Positions 31,419 through 41,544 of a stretch of 64,000 nucleotides of DNA are shown here, in pieces. The notes under the pieces were generated by a model. It was not told the DNA's origin, did no database searches, and saw nothing but the letters and a program-made list of their open reading frames with translations. The DNA comes from Plantago ovata (taxonomy: Eukaryota > Streptophyta > Magnoliopsida > Lamiales > Plantaginaceae), in contig CM051455.1 in assembly GCA_028274465.1 (NCBI GenBank), positions 121,989,462 to 122,053,461 on the forward strand. The letters are read 5' to 3'. Both the position numbers and the translations under genes were made by a program. How positions within the stretch are numbered: position 1 is the first letter of the stretch; each line of letters starts with the position of its first letter.

Positions 31419-32360
31419 ATGACGACCTTAAAAGCCCGCTTGACACCGACGTTCTCGCAAGTCAGGAGGGGGTCAGCTATTTACTTGGAAGAAGAGTTAT
31501 CGGGGTACGAGGTAACAAGCACCATAGTGAGAAGGATACCAAGGTTCGAAGAAGGAGAGGATATGAATCCAATAAGCTTCATCAGATCCTATGAAGAGGA
31601 GATAGCAAAAGTTCCCGCAAAGGGGTTCACCGAGGATCAATTATGCAGGAAATTATTTCCTTTTGCTTTGGGATATGAACCGAGGATATGGATAGCAAGG
31701 TTAGCACCAGGATCACTGAAGACCTGGAGCCAAGTAGTAGAGGAGTTCTTGGCACGTTTCATGCCTTACCATGAGACAATTGCACTACGGAATCGGATCG
31801 AATACTTCAAGCAAGGAGAATACGAGCGGTTCTGTGACACCTATGAACGTTTTGAGCTGTATAAACGTGAGTGCCCCCACCACCGTTTCGACGATGGGGA
31901 GCTGATTTGGTTTTTTGTTGGAGGACTACGAGATGAAGTTAGGCTTCAAATAGATGGGATATGTGGAGGTTTGGAAGAATGTACAGTTGAAGAGGCAGTG
32001 AAGGTCTTTCAAACGTACGCCAATGGATCTGCACAATCTGAGAAAATAATGTCGAACGAAGTCGCCAACATATACTCAAATCAAGACGAAACTGAGGGGG
32101 TATACGACAGCTATTCTGAGGACGAAGACCTCAGTGAGGAGGAGGAACTTGCATTTTACGCAGGAATCAAAGCCATTGAGAGTGTCTTCGAGGTAGCACA
32201 CGCATGGCAGGCTGAGAACAATCTTCGCATCGAGAAGGCTTTTGAAGCGATCGAAGTAACTGAGCAACTGATCAAAGAGCTTAGCCTGCTGAAGCATGGA
32301 AGGTGTGGTGATGAAGTCGAGGATACCCCACCGGAAGAAGTGAGCAAACCCCCGAGGTGA
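31419..32360 (+). CDS. Gag of element 2
   Basis: This 313-codon ORF starts at the first ATG after the primer site. Residues ~49-180 form the retrotransposon Gag capsid-like domain ([29 protein letters not shown] and [14 protein letters not shown] patterns). The C-terminal part is acidic with helical segments. It ends TGA at 32358-32360, overlapping the next ORF by four bases in another frame. A five-C run at 32349-32353 lies just before the overlap. One missing or extra C would fuse both ORFs, so a recent frameshift is as likely as programmed recoding. Confidence 0.9.
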   Translation: MTTLKARLTPTFSQVRRGSAIYLEEELSGYEVTSTIVRRIPRFEEGEDMNPISFIRSYEEEIAKVPAKGFTEDQLCRKLFPFALGYEPRIWIARLAPGSLKTWSQVVEEFLARFMPYHETIALRNRIEYFKQGEYERFCDTYERFELYKRECPHHRFDDGELIWFFVGGLRDEVRLQIDGICGGLEECTVEEAVKVFQTYANGSAQSEKIMSNEVANIYSNQDETEGVYDSYSEDEDLSEEEELAFYAGIKAIESVFEVAHAWQAENNLRIEKAFEAIEVTEQLIKELSLLKHGRCGDEVEDTPPEEVSKPPR

Positions 32361-35300
32361 CGAGCGAATCGCCTCCCGACTCCAGGGAACAGGACAATCC
32401 TGGTCCTGCCGAAGAGACGACTGAAGCTGATCCCGAGCAGCCCCCAGCTGATGCTACCAAGGAGAATGAGTACGAAGAGGTGAATCTACTGCTCCAAGGA
32501 GGCAAGATGACCAAAATTCCTAACTTTGTACGTCCTAAGCGGGCGGAATCTTCTGAGGTCAATAATAGAGGGGCAAGCACAGAACAAGAGGTTGGTGGAA
32601 GTCCAGAAGAACCTCAAGAAGTTCCAGGAAAGAATGATGAACCAAGACCATCTGTGATAGACATAGATGATGATGAAGCCGAGGAAGGAACCAGTATGCC
32701 AGGGGGACTCCACAAATCTTCCAATCCATATGTGCCTCCGAAGCCACATGTGCCATACCCTAGTCGGATCAAACCAGTCAAGAAGGATATTCAAGATTCA
32801 CCCCTATTCCAAAGACTGTCAAAGGTGGAGGTCAATGTGCCACTCTTAGAGTTGATCCAGAATATTCCAGCTTATACGAAATTCTTTCGTGAGATCAAGA
32901 ACAAAAGGATTACTTCAGGAAAGGAAGTGAATGGGGTTGAAACAGTCAACTCGATTGCCGGATTACCGATGAAGAAAAAGGATCCTGGCAGCTTCATCAT
33001 CGACATAGCCTTAGGGAATGGACGAACTACGCAGGCAATGCTTGACTTGGGAGCTAGCATTAACTTAATGTCGTATTCGGTATACAAGGCCCTAACACCA
33101 ACTGATATGGTGGTCCAAATGGCGGACCAAAGTGTGAAGAGGCCAGTCGGGATAATAGAAGACATCCTTGTGAAAGTGGACAAATTGATAAAACCAGCTG
33201 ATTTTGTGATAATGAAATCCGCGGACGAGGGAAAGAGCCATATCCGTGAGCACATAGTACTACTGGGGAGGCCATTTATGGAAGCTACCAACACATGCCT
33301 AGAACTTAAGGGCAAGAAAATAACTATGGAGGTAATGGGCGAAAAGATTGAGTTGGTAGGATGCAGCGTCAGAGACAAGGAAGTTGCGGAGGAATTAAAA
33401 TTTGTCGATTGGTACGAATCCGCAATTCCAGAATTTCATCATAACCATGGTGACCGCGAACCACTTGAGGAAGCACTAACAATGCAAGCTGAGACGTGCT
33501 ACATGACCCAAGAAGCAAGGGAACTAGTGGAAATAATGGATAGCACCCCAGAGATCCCCGTAGGAGAAGAGGTTCTTGAACCTTTGGATGAGGAAGAAGA
33601 AGAAAGAGGGTTTCCTGAAGAACCTAGCTTAGAATTGAAGCCACTTCCTGCACACCTCAAGTATGTGTATTTAGGAGAAAATCGGAAAAAGCCTGTGATT
33701 GTCTCCTCACATCTCTCAGACGATGAAGAAGGTAAGCTGATTGAAGTTTTGAAGGAAAATTCCGCAGCTATAGGATGGGGGATCAGCGATATCAAAGGAA
33801 TTAGCCCTACAAGATGCGTGCACAACATCACTCTTGAACAAGATGCCAAACCTGTTAGGCAACCTCAGCGAAGGATTAATCCAGCAATGCAAGAGGTGGT
33901 AAAAAAGGAAGTGATCAAGTTGTTAGATGCTGATATGATTTACCCCATTCCAGATAGTCGATGGGTGAGCCCGGTACATGTAGTTCCTAAGAAATCGGGA
34001 GTCACGGTGGAAGAGAATGAGAAGGGAGAATTGGTACCGGTTAGGAAGACCACTGGATGGCGGATGTGCATTGACTATAGAAGATTAAACGCCGCCACTA
34101 AAAAAGACCACTTCCCTTTACCATTTATAGATGACATGCTTAATCGCCTTGCGGGGCGGAAGTTCTATTGTTTTCTTGATGGTTTATCAGGTTTCTACCA
34201 GATTCCGATTGCACCGGAGGATCAGGAAAAGACGACATTCACTTGCCCATTCGAAACATTTGCCTATAGGAGGATGCCATTTGGACTATGCAATGCTCCC
34301 ACCACTTTTCAAAGGTGCATGCTTTCTGTTTTCTCTGACATGGTAACTAAATTTGTTGAAGTTTTTATGGATGATTTTTCCCTTTTTGGTGATTCATTTG
34401 ATGATTGCTTGCAAAGATTAGATCTTGTTTTGAAAAGGTGCATTGAATGCAACTTGACCTTAAGCTGGGAGAAAAGTCATTATATGGTTAGAGAAGGCAT
34501 TGTTCTAGGACATGTAGTTTCTGAAAGAGGTATTGAAGTAGACAAAGCTAAGATAGAAATCATTGAAAAAATACCCCCACCTACTTGCGTGAAAGAATTG
34601 CAATCTTTTCTTGGCCATGTAGGTTTTCATAGGAGGTTTATTAAAGATTTTTGGAAAATTGCTAAACCTCTAAGTAGCTTGCTTGCTAAAGATGTGGTTT
34701 TCCATTTCTCTAATGAATGCTTAGTTGCTTTTAATACCCTTAAGGAAAAGCTTGTTTCCGCTCCCATTGTTGTGCCGCCTGACTGGAATCTTCCTTTCGA
34801 AATTATGTGTGATGCTTCGAATTTTTCTATGGGTGTTGTTTTATGCCAAAAAGTTGATAAGCAGTATCGTGTAATTTATTATGTTAGTAAGACTCTAGAC
34901 TCCGCACAGGTTAATTATACAACTACTGAAAATGAGTTTTTAGCTGTTGTCTTTGCTTTACGAAAGTTTAGGTCTTACTTAATTGGACATCCTGTAAATG
35001 TCCATACTGATCATGCTGCCTTGAGACATTTGATAGCTAAGCAAGATTCTAAACCTAGATTAATCCGTTGGGTCCTTTTGCTGCAAGACTTTGATTTGAC
35101 CATAGTGGATAGAGCCGGCAGAGAGAATCTAGTAGCAGATCATTTATCTAGAATACCTAATATTCCTATTGACCCGATACCCATCAATGAAGACCTCCCC
35201 GATGAGCATCTAATGAAAGCTAATGAGGAGCCATGGTATGCGGATATTGTAAACTATTTGGCTATGAATGTTTGCCCCACTAACTTTTCAGCTTCAGACA

Positions 35301-36562
35301 AGAGAGCTCTTGCCAAGAAATGCAGGACTTACATATGGAATGATCCACATCTATTCAAGGAAGGAGCTGATGGGATTCTAAGGAAATGCGTGCCACAAGA
35401 AGAACAACAAAGTATACTGAGCCATTGCCATGAGCTTAACTGTGGAGGGCACTACAGTGGGTTGAAGACAGCGCGCAAGATACTGCAGGCAGGATTTTTC
35501 TGGCCAACAATATACAAAGATGCTAGAAGTTTTGTGAAGAATTGTGACCCATGCCAACGAGGTGGCGGTATTGGAAAGAAAGATGAAATGCCCCTTCAAG
35601 GGAATCCAGTGGTTGAACCTTTCGATGTATGGGGCATTGATTTTATGGGACCATTTCCAAACAGCGAAGGCTATGAATACATTCTTGTAGCAGTGGACTA
35701 TGTGACTAAATGGGTAGAGGCAATTCCTACAAAAACAAATGACGGCGCAGTAGTTATGAAGTTCTTGAAGGAAGTAATCTTCTCGAGATTTGGATGCCCC
35801 AGGACAATCATCAGCGATGGAGGGTCACACTTTGTCAATAGAACGTTTGCCTCCCGTCTTAAGAGATACAGTGTCCACCATAGTGTCGCTACACCTTACC
35901 ACCCACAGACATCGGGGCAAGTCGAAGTCAGCAACCGTCAAATCAAGATCCTGGAGCGAGTAGTGAAGCCTAGTAGGAAGGATTGGGCAGGAAAATTGAA
36001 TGATGCACTATGGGCATACAAGACTAGCTACAAGACGGTGATTGGGACCACTCCGTACAGGCTTGTGTATGGGAAAGCGTGTCATCTTCCCGTAGAACTA
36101 GAACACAAGGCATATTGGGCTATTAAAGCACTCAATCTTGATATGGGAAAGGCTGGCGAGGAACGATTGTTGCAACTAGATGAGCTTGATGAATTACGAC
36201 TAGGTGCTTATGAAAATGCCAAGATCTACAAGGAACGTACTAAGAAGTATCACGATCGTGGTATAGTACGTAAGGAATTGGTTCCTGGACAAAAAGCTTT
36301 GGTGTTCAATTCTCGTCTTCGACTATTCCTTGGAAAGCTCCGCACTCGTTGGGATGGACCGTACGAAATTCTTGAAGTTTCTCCCCATGGAGCTGTTAAA
36401 CTCTTCGATCCAAAGACGGGCAATACCTTCAAGGTGAATGGCCAGCGAGTGAAGCCTACTTCGAGATATCTAGTGATCAAAGGGAGATTGATCACCTTGA
36501 GCTTACCCTTACTGCCTCCACTAAAGGTTAGTATGTTTTGTTTTGTTTACTCACGAGTTTGA
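32357..36562 (+). CDS. Pol of element 2: protease, RT, RNase H, integrase
   Basis: This intact 1401-codon frame carries the Athila polymerase. Domains: aspartic protease with LDLGAS (~229); RT from [11 protein letters not shown] (~568) to FMDDFS (~670); RNase H with [10 protein letters not shown] (~815), [12 protein letters not shown] (~853) and HTDHAAL (~884); integrase zinc finger [10 protein letters not shown] to CDPC (~1023-1065); integrase core with WGIDFMGP (~1092), IISDGGSHF (~1152) and SGQVEVSNR (~1188). The N-terminal ~150 residues are an acidic linker continuing Gag. The listed start is GTG; the true product is probably a Gag-Pol fusion. Codon use between about 34370 and 35160 is markedly more T-rich than on either side. 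No stops are present, so this copy may have been active until recently. Confidence 0.95.
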   Translation: MTSESPPDSREQDNPGPAEETTEADPEQPPADATKENEYEEVNLLLQGGKMTKIPNFVRPKRAESSEVNNRGASTEQEVGGSPEEPQEVPGKNDEPRPSVIDIDDDEAEEGTSMPGGLHKSSNPYVPPKPHVPYPSRIKPVKKDIQDSPLFQRLSKVEVNVPLLELIQNIPAYTKFFREIKNKRITSGKEVNGVETVNSIAGLPMKKKDPGSFIIDIALGNGRTTQAMLDLGASINLMSYSVYKALTPTDMVVQMADQSVKRPVGIIEDILVKVDKLIKPADFVIMKSADEGKSHIREHIVLLGRPFMEATNTCLELKGKKITMEVMGEKIELVGCSVRDKEVAEELKFVDWYESAIPEFHHNHGDREPLEEALTMQAETCYMTQEARELVEIMDSTPEIPVGEEVLEPLDEEEEERGFPEEPSLELKPLPAHLKYVYLGENRKKPVIVSSHLSDDEEGKLIEVLKENSAAIGWGISDIKGISPTRCVHNITLEQDAKPVRQPQRRINPAMQEVVKKEVIKLLDADMIYPIPDSRWVSPVHVVPKKSGVTVEENEKGELVPVRKTTGWRMCIDYRRLNAATKKDHFPLPFIDDMLNRLAGRKFYCFLDGLSGFYQIPIAPEDQEKTTFTCPFETFAYRRMPFGLCNAPTTFQRCMLSVFSDMVTKFVEVFMDDFSLFGDSFDDCLQRLDLVLKRCIECNLTLSWEKSHYMVREGIVLGHVVSERGIEVDKAKIEIIEKIPPPTCVKELQSFLGHVGFHRRFIKDFWKIAKPLSSLLAKDVVFHFSNECLVAFNTLKEKLVSAPIVVPPDWNLPFEIMCDASNFSMGVVLCQKVDKQYRVIYYVSKTLDSAQVNYTTTENEFLAVVFALRKFRSYLIGHPVNVHTDHAALRHLIAKQDSKPRLIRWVLLLQDFDLTIVDRAGRENLVADHLSRIPNIPIDPIPINEDLPDEHLMKANEEPWYADIVNYLAMNVCPTNFSASDKRALAKKCRTYIWNDPHLFKEGADGILRKCVPQEEQQSILSHCHELNCGGHYSGLKTARKILQAGFFWPTIYKDARSFVKNCDPCQRGGGIGKKDEMPLQGNPVVEPFDVWGIDFMGPFPNSEGYEYILVAVDYVTKWVEAIPTKTNDGAVVMKFLKEVIFSRFGCPRTIISDGGSHFVNRTFASRLKRYSVHHSVATPYHPQTSGQVEVSNRQIKILERVVKPSRKDWAGKLNDALWAYKTSYKTVIGTTPYRLVYGKACHLPVELEHKAYWAIKALNLDMGKAGEERLLQLDELDELRLGAYENAKIYKERTKKYHDRGIVRKELVPGQKALVFNSRLRLFLGKLRTRWDGPYEILEVSPHGAVKLFDPKTGNTFKVNGQRVKPTSRYLVIKGRLITLSLPLLPPLKVSMFCFVYSRV

Positions 36563-38037
36563 TTGAGTATTATAGGTAACTTATACAAGCATTAGCTCTC
36601 ACCTTGGATCCACTTTCGGCGTTCGGGACGAGCGACGACGTTCAGGTTTGGGGAGGAGGTTATCGCTGGTTATTTCTATACTTATCCTGCTTATGAAACT
36701 CGTGAAATTTTTGAAATTTATTTTTGCATTTGCACGTTTACTGCTTTCCTAGGATAGTTTTGCATGTTTTTATATGGAGTTTATTGCCGAATTTTTTGAA
36801 CTTTTTTATTGGGTAGATCAACTAGCTATGCCATTAATCGTATGCGTCATCTCTATGAATTTGGTTGAAGTTTTTCTCGCTTGGCTTGTCACATTTATGT
36901 ATTGCACTTAGTTGAGCTAGGTAGTCTCGACATCACCTAGTGGTGTTTTCTCTACTGCGGTTCACGAAGGCCTTTATTATAGGATGATGCATGTTAGGGT
37001 CTTATGGTTGTTTTCCCGAGTAATTATGTACCTAAGGGCAACAAGTCTTCACCATGCTTTGAGATTGCTAAATGCCTAGGAAGGAGGTAGTGTGAGGTTG
37101 TGTGATCCTTTGTTTATAACCTATTCTTCTGAATAGGTTTGGGGAGGGGGTTACACCATCATAGACTTGTTTCTGTTTTTCATTTTTCGTATCATGAGTT
37201 TATTTTCCTTTTCCGTAAATTTTGTACTCCAACCTATTCTTTCGAATAGGTTTGGGGAAGTCGTGTTAGTCATTTTTGTTTCTCTTTGATATGCTACTGC
37301 TGGCTAGGAAAAAATCGAAAAAAAAAAGAAAATTTCCAGGAAAAAAAGAGAAAAAGAAAAAAAGAGAGAATCTGGAAAGAAAAAAGAGAAGACCCCAAAA
37401 AAGCAAAGAAGGGTAAAAAAAAAGGAAAAGCCAAATAGCAGTTTAGCAAAGTTTTGAGTCTTTTCCATTTTTCGTATTGTTCGTAATCGTGTTTTTCTAT
37501 TTTTTATCTTTTTTGTCTTGAGTGTCATCTGTTCTAGACCACCCTCGTCCTGCCATTCAGGAAGTGGTGAATAGCTTAAGATTTTACTTGAGGGATGGGT
37601 AGAATAGGGGAGAGTTATCTTTTATAGGGAACCCTCCTTCGTTTGATGAGAGCCAGTACTGGTTCGACCTCTTTTGAGGGAAAGTCTTAACATGGTGGAA
37701 CAGCAGTAAGTCCTCAGTTTCATAGGCACGGGGCAACCATTCGTATCTTAGCATGCATCATTACGTCGTCACTGACTAGGTCCAGGTAGAGAATGTTACG
37801 AGAGACTATCTTGTCTTGACATAAGTGCTTATGTGGATGTGTATAAGTCAATCGAGGTATTCTTCAACCTATATTCATGCTTTGATTTATATGGTTTTTG
37901 TTCATATGTTATTTGGTAGATTCAGTAGATTAGTTCATTTTATTTGGCATGAAACTCCATTTTGAGTCTTGCATGTTTTTTGTATTAGAGTCTAGCTTAG
38001 TTGCTTGAGGACAAGCAAAGGTTCGGTTTGGGGAGTT
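36563..38037 (+). other. Non-coding 3' region of element 2
   Basis: This 1.5 kb stretch has no ORF. It holds two hairpin-plus-purine modules (AACCTATTC/GAATAGGTT then TGGGGAGG or TGGGGAAG, 37118-37150 and 37231-37260) and an A/G-only-like tract (37305-37440). It ends with the polypurine tract before the 3' LTR. The same modules, in reverse, occur in element 3 (58660-59000). A typical Athila env-like ORF is not visible. Confidence 0.75.
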
Positions 38038-39304
38038 TGATGAATGTGTATTTTACACTTTCATTCGAGTCTTTTTCACCTAATTTAGCTATCCTCTATG
38101 ATAATTTAGCTATATTTTAGTACATTTTATTAGAATAGTGTCACGTTTCCCTTTAGATTTTGTTTTACAGGTTTTGGTTGAAATTCGGAGATTACCGGGC
38201 AATTATATTGAAGTCTACAAGGAATTGGTGTTCTAGAAGCCTATTTGGAGTATCTGAAGGTTTCTGGATATGATTTGGAGTCTAGGGGCCGAATCTGGAG
38301 GTTAGAAGGCTACTAGAAGTCATAAACCGAGTCCGAAAAGGTGAAGAAATCCAAATCCGCGTCGAAAAACGGGGAAATTCCACGAAATACTGGGGGGCGA
38401 ACCGCCGGAGTCAGGGGGCGAACCGCCCCGGAGTTATTTCGGGCCTATATATAGTACTCAGTTTTCTCTCCGAAAATCATATCTTTCCAAGCCTACTTTC
38501 TCACCTCTCTCTATAGTTTTAGGTAGGAACTTCCCGGGGCCTGTCCTGGGAGTTCCATAGCTTAGGGGATACTTTTTCATAGCAGATTGGAGCGCGTAGG
38601 ATCGCAATCATCCGGAGATTGACAACCTTCGGTAACTTTGTATCTTACAGTTTTTATCTACTTATTTTATTCTTCTTTCAATATGTTTTCTTCTATGATT
38701 GCTATTGATTGCATGCCTATTATGTGTAGCTAAACTTATCATTGGTGGTAGTATGTGAATTCTTAGCGAGGGAAGATAATCATGCTAATGGCTATATCGC
38801 GCATTATACTCCGTGTCATTGCTTTGTTTTGTTGATCAGTTGCAACCAAAATTCTCGTATGTTGTATTGATTATTATGCACACATGGAAACTAGTCGACC
38901 ATCAGACCAATTATCTTCGTAGTGTTGAATAATTACGGAACACATTAGGACAGCAGTGTTGACTAGTCAGACCAAATTATCTTCGTAGTGCTTAATACTT
39001 ACAACAGGACACAAGATTGATTCAAAGATCTCTATGCAAGACCGAGGAATTTATGCATGATTATCGACCCATTATGTTAAGAAGGACCATACTGTCACCA
39101 ATCTCCATTATCTGCTTGAAACCCCCATTTTGCTTTCTGTCTGCTGTTTTTATATTCTCTTGTTAAATAGATAAAGCTAGTTATAGTCCTGAGAGAACGA
39201 CACTCGAGTCATTCTACTACTACACTACGGTTTTCGTTGTAGTTGTGGATTGCCTTTGGCTAAATAACAAATTTATTTGATTGACGATTGACAAACGTTC
39301 ATCA
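38038..39304 (+). repeat. 3' LTR of element 2
   Basis: The LTR is 1267 bp, TGATGAATGTG to ACGTTCATCA, followed by the CTTTT target duplication. It keeps the 39-bp segment missing from the 5' LTR (around 38473-38511). Confidence 0.95.
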
Positions 39305-39862
39305 CTTTTCACCTTAAGATCTATCTTGCTTTTGTACTTTCAGCAGCGTCCTTCATTTGTCTTCTAGTCTTCATGTTCTTCGCGTGCCTACTTTGCATTT
39401 AATGTTCATTTGAATCAATTTCAAATGTGAACGTTGGAGCCAAAATGCAAGTACTCTGCAAGTACATACGTTTTTCAGCAAGTGGTCAGTCTCAGTTTCA
39501 GCAAGCACAACCTACTCTGTCATAAAGATTTTCACTTATGCAAGCTGTTGCTGAAAATCTCACTTTCTGAGCAACATGTGCCTTTGTAGATACCTTTCTC
39601 AGAATTCTTCTAAGTCTCCAGTCTTCGAATCTTCAAGTTTTTGAGCGGTTCTAGTGCTTCAATAGTTCATTTGTAAAAACAAAGTACATCATCAGCAAAC
39701 GAAAGCACCTAACTAGTACCTACACTAAGTCTTTCAGCAAACGTTACTCTTTTACAATGTCCTTAAAATTCTAAATTCCTATGGACCTTAAGAGTACTAG
39801 TTACTGGACTTTCCTTAATTTATCATGGTTAATTGCTCATCAAAATTACAAGTTTCCTAACA

Positions 39863-39877
39863 AATTTCCCCCTTTTT
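39863..39877 (-). other. Polypurine tract of copia B
   Basis: The minus strand reads AAAAAGGGGGAAATT immediately before the LTR start TGTTAGG. It primes plus-strand DNA synthesis and fixes the orientation of the element. Confidence 0.85.
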
Positions 39878-39976
39878 GATGTTAGCAATCCATGACTAAA
39901 TTAATTGTTACCCTTTTAGAGGTTTCTGATGTTGAATAAATCAATTGATTAATACAAACATACTTGAATAATAAAA

Positions 39977-41345
39977 GAGAAAATTACACAAATAATACTA
40001 AACTATTTAAAATTTTGCAACTAAAGTGCTATACGAATATTTTTACACAAACAATACTAAACTTCAAAAACAATTTCACTCACCATCTTCGGCCCTAGTT
40101 CTGAAAATTATGTTTAGCGCGTAAAAATAAAGGAAAATATAATTAAACCTTTATTAATATATCCAAATTCAAAACAAAACAAAATTATTTATCTTCGGAA
40201 TTCGGATTGAAGAGCATAGAGTACGGCACAAACAGAACACATCATCCATCTCAATGGTAAGTTGGTCATGAACGGTGGCAATCTTAACTCCACATGTGAT
40301 TGTGGAACTTTGATGTTGTTTTAAAAACACATAGCATAGAGCTTTTGTGTTGTTTTAATTTTTGTTCTTTAAATTTAGCTAGTTTAATTGAAAACCGTAA
40401 CAGGATAACATTAATAGTTATTCTACTACAATTTGATTCTTACCGTGGTGTTTCTTTTTTCACAATTTTATGTGTTTTTCTTTTCACGGTTTGATTTTTT
40501 TTTTTCAAATGAAACAGCGGGAACTACAACAATGTTCACCATTAGAACGCTATCATAATGAAATTTTATGCATATTGGTGGAAGCTTGGTTTATGTAGGA
40601 TTGTAGGAGGAATTGTCGAATTGATAACATCGACTCCGACGAACTGTCAAAAATAGATTGTTTACTATGGCAGGTGAGTTAGGATATGAGAGGCGAATGG
40701 AGTTCTATTGCCGTGTGGATGGTTTGGACAACACTAAAAGATGTATCTCATTGTATATTGACCATGACAAACGCTATCATAATGAAATTTTATGCATATT
40801 GGTGGAAGCTTGGTTTATGTAGGATTGTAGGAGGAATTGTCGAATTGATAACATCGACTCCGACGAACTGTCAAAAATAGGATTGTTTACTATGGCAGGT
40901 GAGTTAGGATATGAGAGACGAATGGAGTTCTATTGCCGTGTGGATGGTTTGGACAACACTAAAAGATGTATCTCATTGTATATTGACCATGACATGAAGG
41001 ATACGAATGAGATAGTTGCAAGGGATTCGAGTGACCCAGATAATGGATAGGGCATGCAAGACAGCAAGAGTCTTGATCATTTTCTATCATGAATGCAGAC
41101 GTTGAGGATGATTAATTTTGAGAGTGTAGAGATGATCAAGACCGACTAAATTATGAATTTGACCAAAAGATGCTAGTTGTGGTCCTTGCGGAAGATGATT
41201 AATCCACTCGATCAAAATTCAAGATAGGCCCAAAGATGTTGAGTGAAATTGTTTTTGAAGTTTAGTATTGTTTGTGTAAAAATATTAGTATAGCAGTTTA
41301 GTTGCAAAATTTTAAATAGTTTAGTATTATTGGTGTGATTTTCTC
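39977..41345 (+). mobile_element. Non-autonomous Mutator-like element (MULE) with transposase fragment
   Basis: The 1369-bp element has terminal inverted repeats of about 105-115 bp (left starts GAGAAAATTACACAAATAAT; right ends in the inverse GATTTTCTC) and a perfect 9-bp duplication ATAATAAAA (39968-39976 and 41346-41354). Inside, the plus strand encodes AGELGYERRMEFYCRVDGLD and a following CISLYIDHDMKD, resembling the N-terminal domain of plant MULE transposases. This part is tandemly duplicated with a 223-bp period (from 40546 and 40769). The catalytic DDE domain is absent. Confidence 0.85.
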
Positions 41346-41544
41346 ATAATAAAACAGTAAGCATAAATAGTTTGCATAATCAAAAACCAATAAGAGTCAA
41401 AACGTTCATTGCTGATAGTTATCTTTCAGTAAGTTTACAAGAAAGCTCATAGATCACTAAAGTAATCAGCAAACAAAACAAAGATTTTACAAGGAACTAG
41501 TCTATTCCAGCAGAAGATTTTCTAAAAATCTCCTTTACACTCTT

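Larger units (their letters stand above)
29915..39304 (+). mobile_element. Element 2: Ty3/gypsy retrotransposon, Athila lineage
   Basis: This 9.4 kb element lies in the copia B LTR. It has a complete order: LTR, tRNA-Asp primer site, gag, protease-RT-RNase H-integrase, a 1.5 kb non-coding 3' region, polypurine tract (GGTTTGGGGAG at ~38025-38035) and LTR. Athila-type features are DLGAS in protease, FMDD in RT and the tRNA-Asp primer site. By eye the LTRs differ at roughly 25-30 positions (about 2%) plus a 39-bp deletion in the 5' LTR, so it is older than element 1. Confidence 0.95.
28966..39862 (-). repeat. 3' LTR of copia B, split by element 2
   Basis: The LTR pieces are 28966-29914 and 39310-39862, together about 1.5 kb. 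They match the copia A LTR at 53501-55020 in reverse orientation from TGTTAGGAAACTTGTAA to AAGGGACCAACA. A TATA-bearing segment (CTATTTATAGTG at ~29862-29873, minus strand) corresponds to CACTATAAATAG in copia A. Motifs TTGCTGAAA and TTACTGAAAAGTAA recur through it. Confidence 0.9.

Noticed and set aside
32340..32365. Programmed -1 frameshift site between gag and pol of element 2
   Set aside because: AAACCCC is present but not in the required reading phase, and a one-base indel in the C run explains the data more simply.
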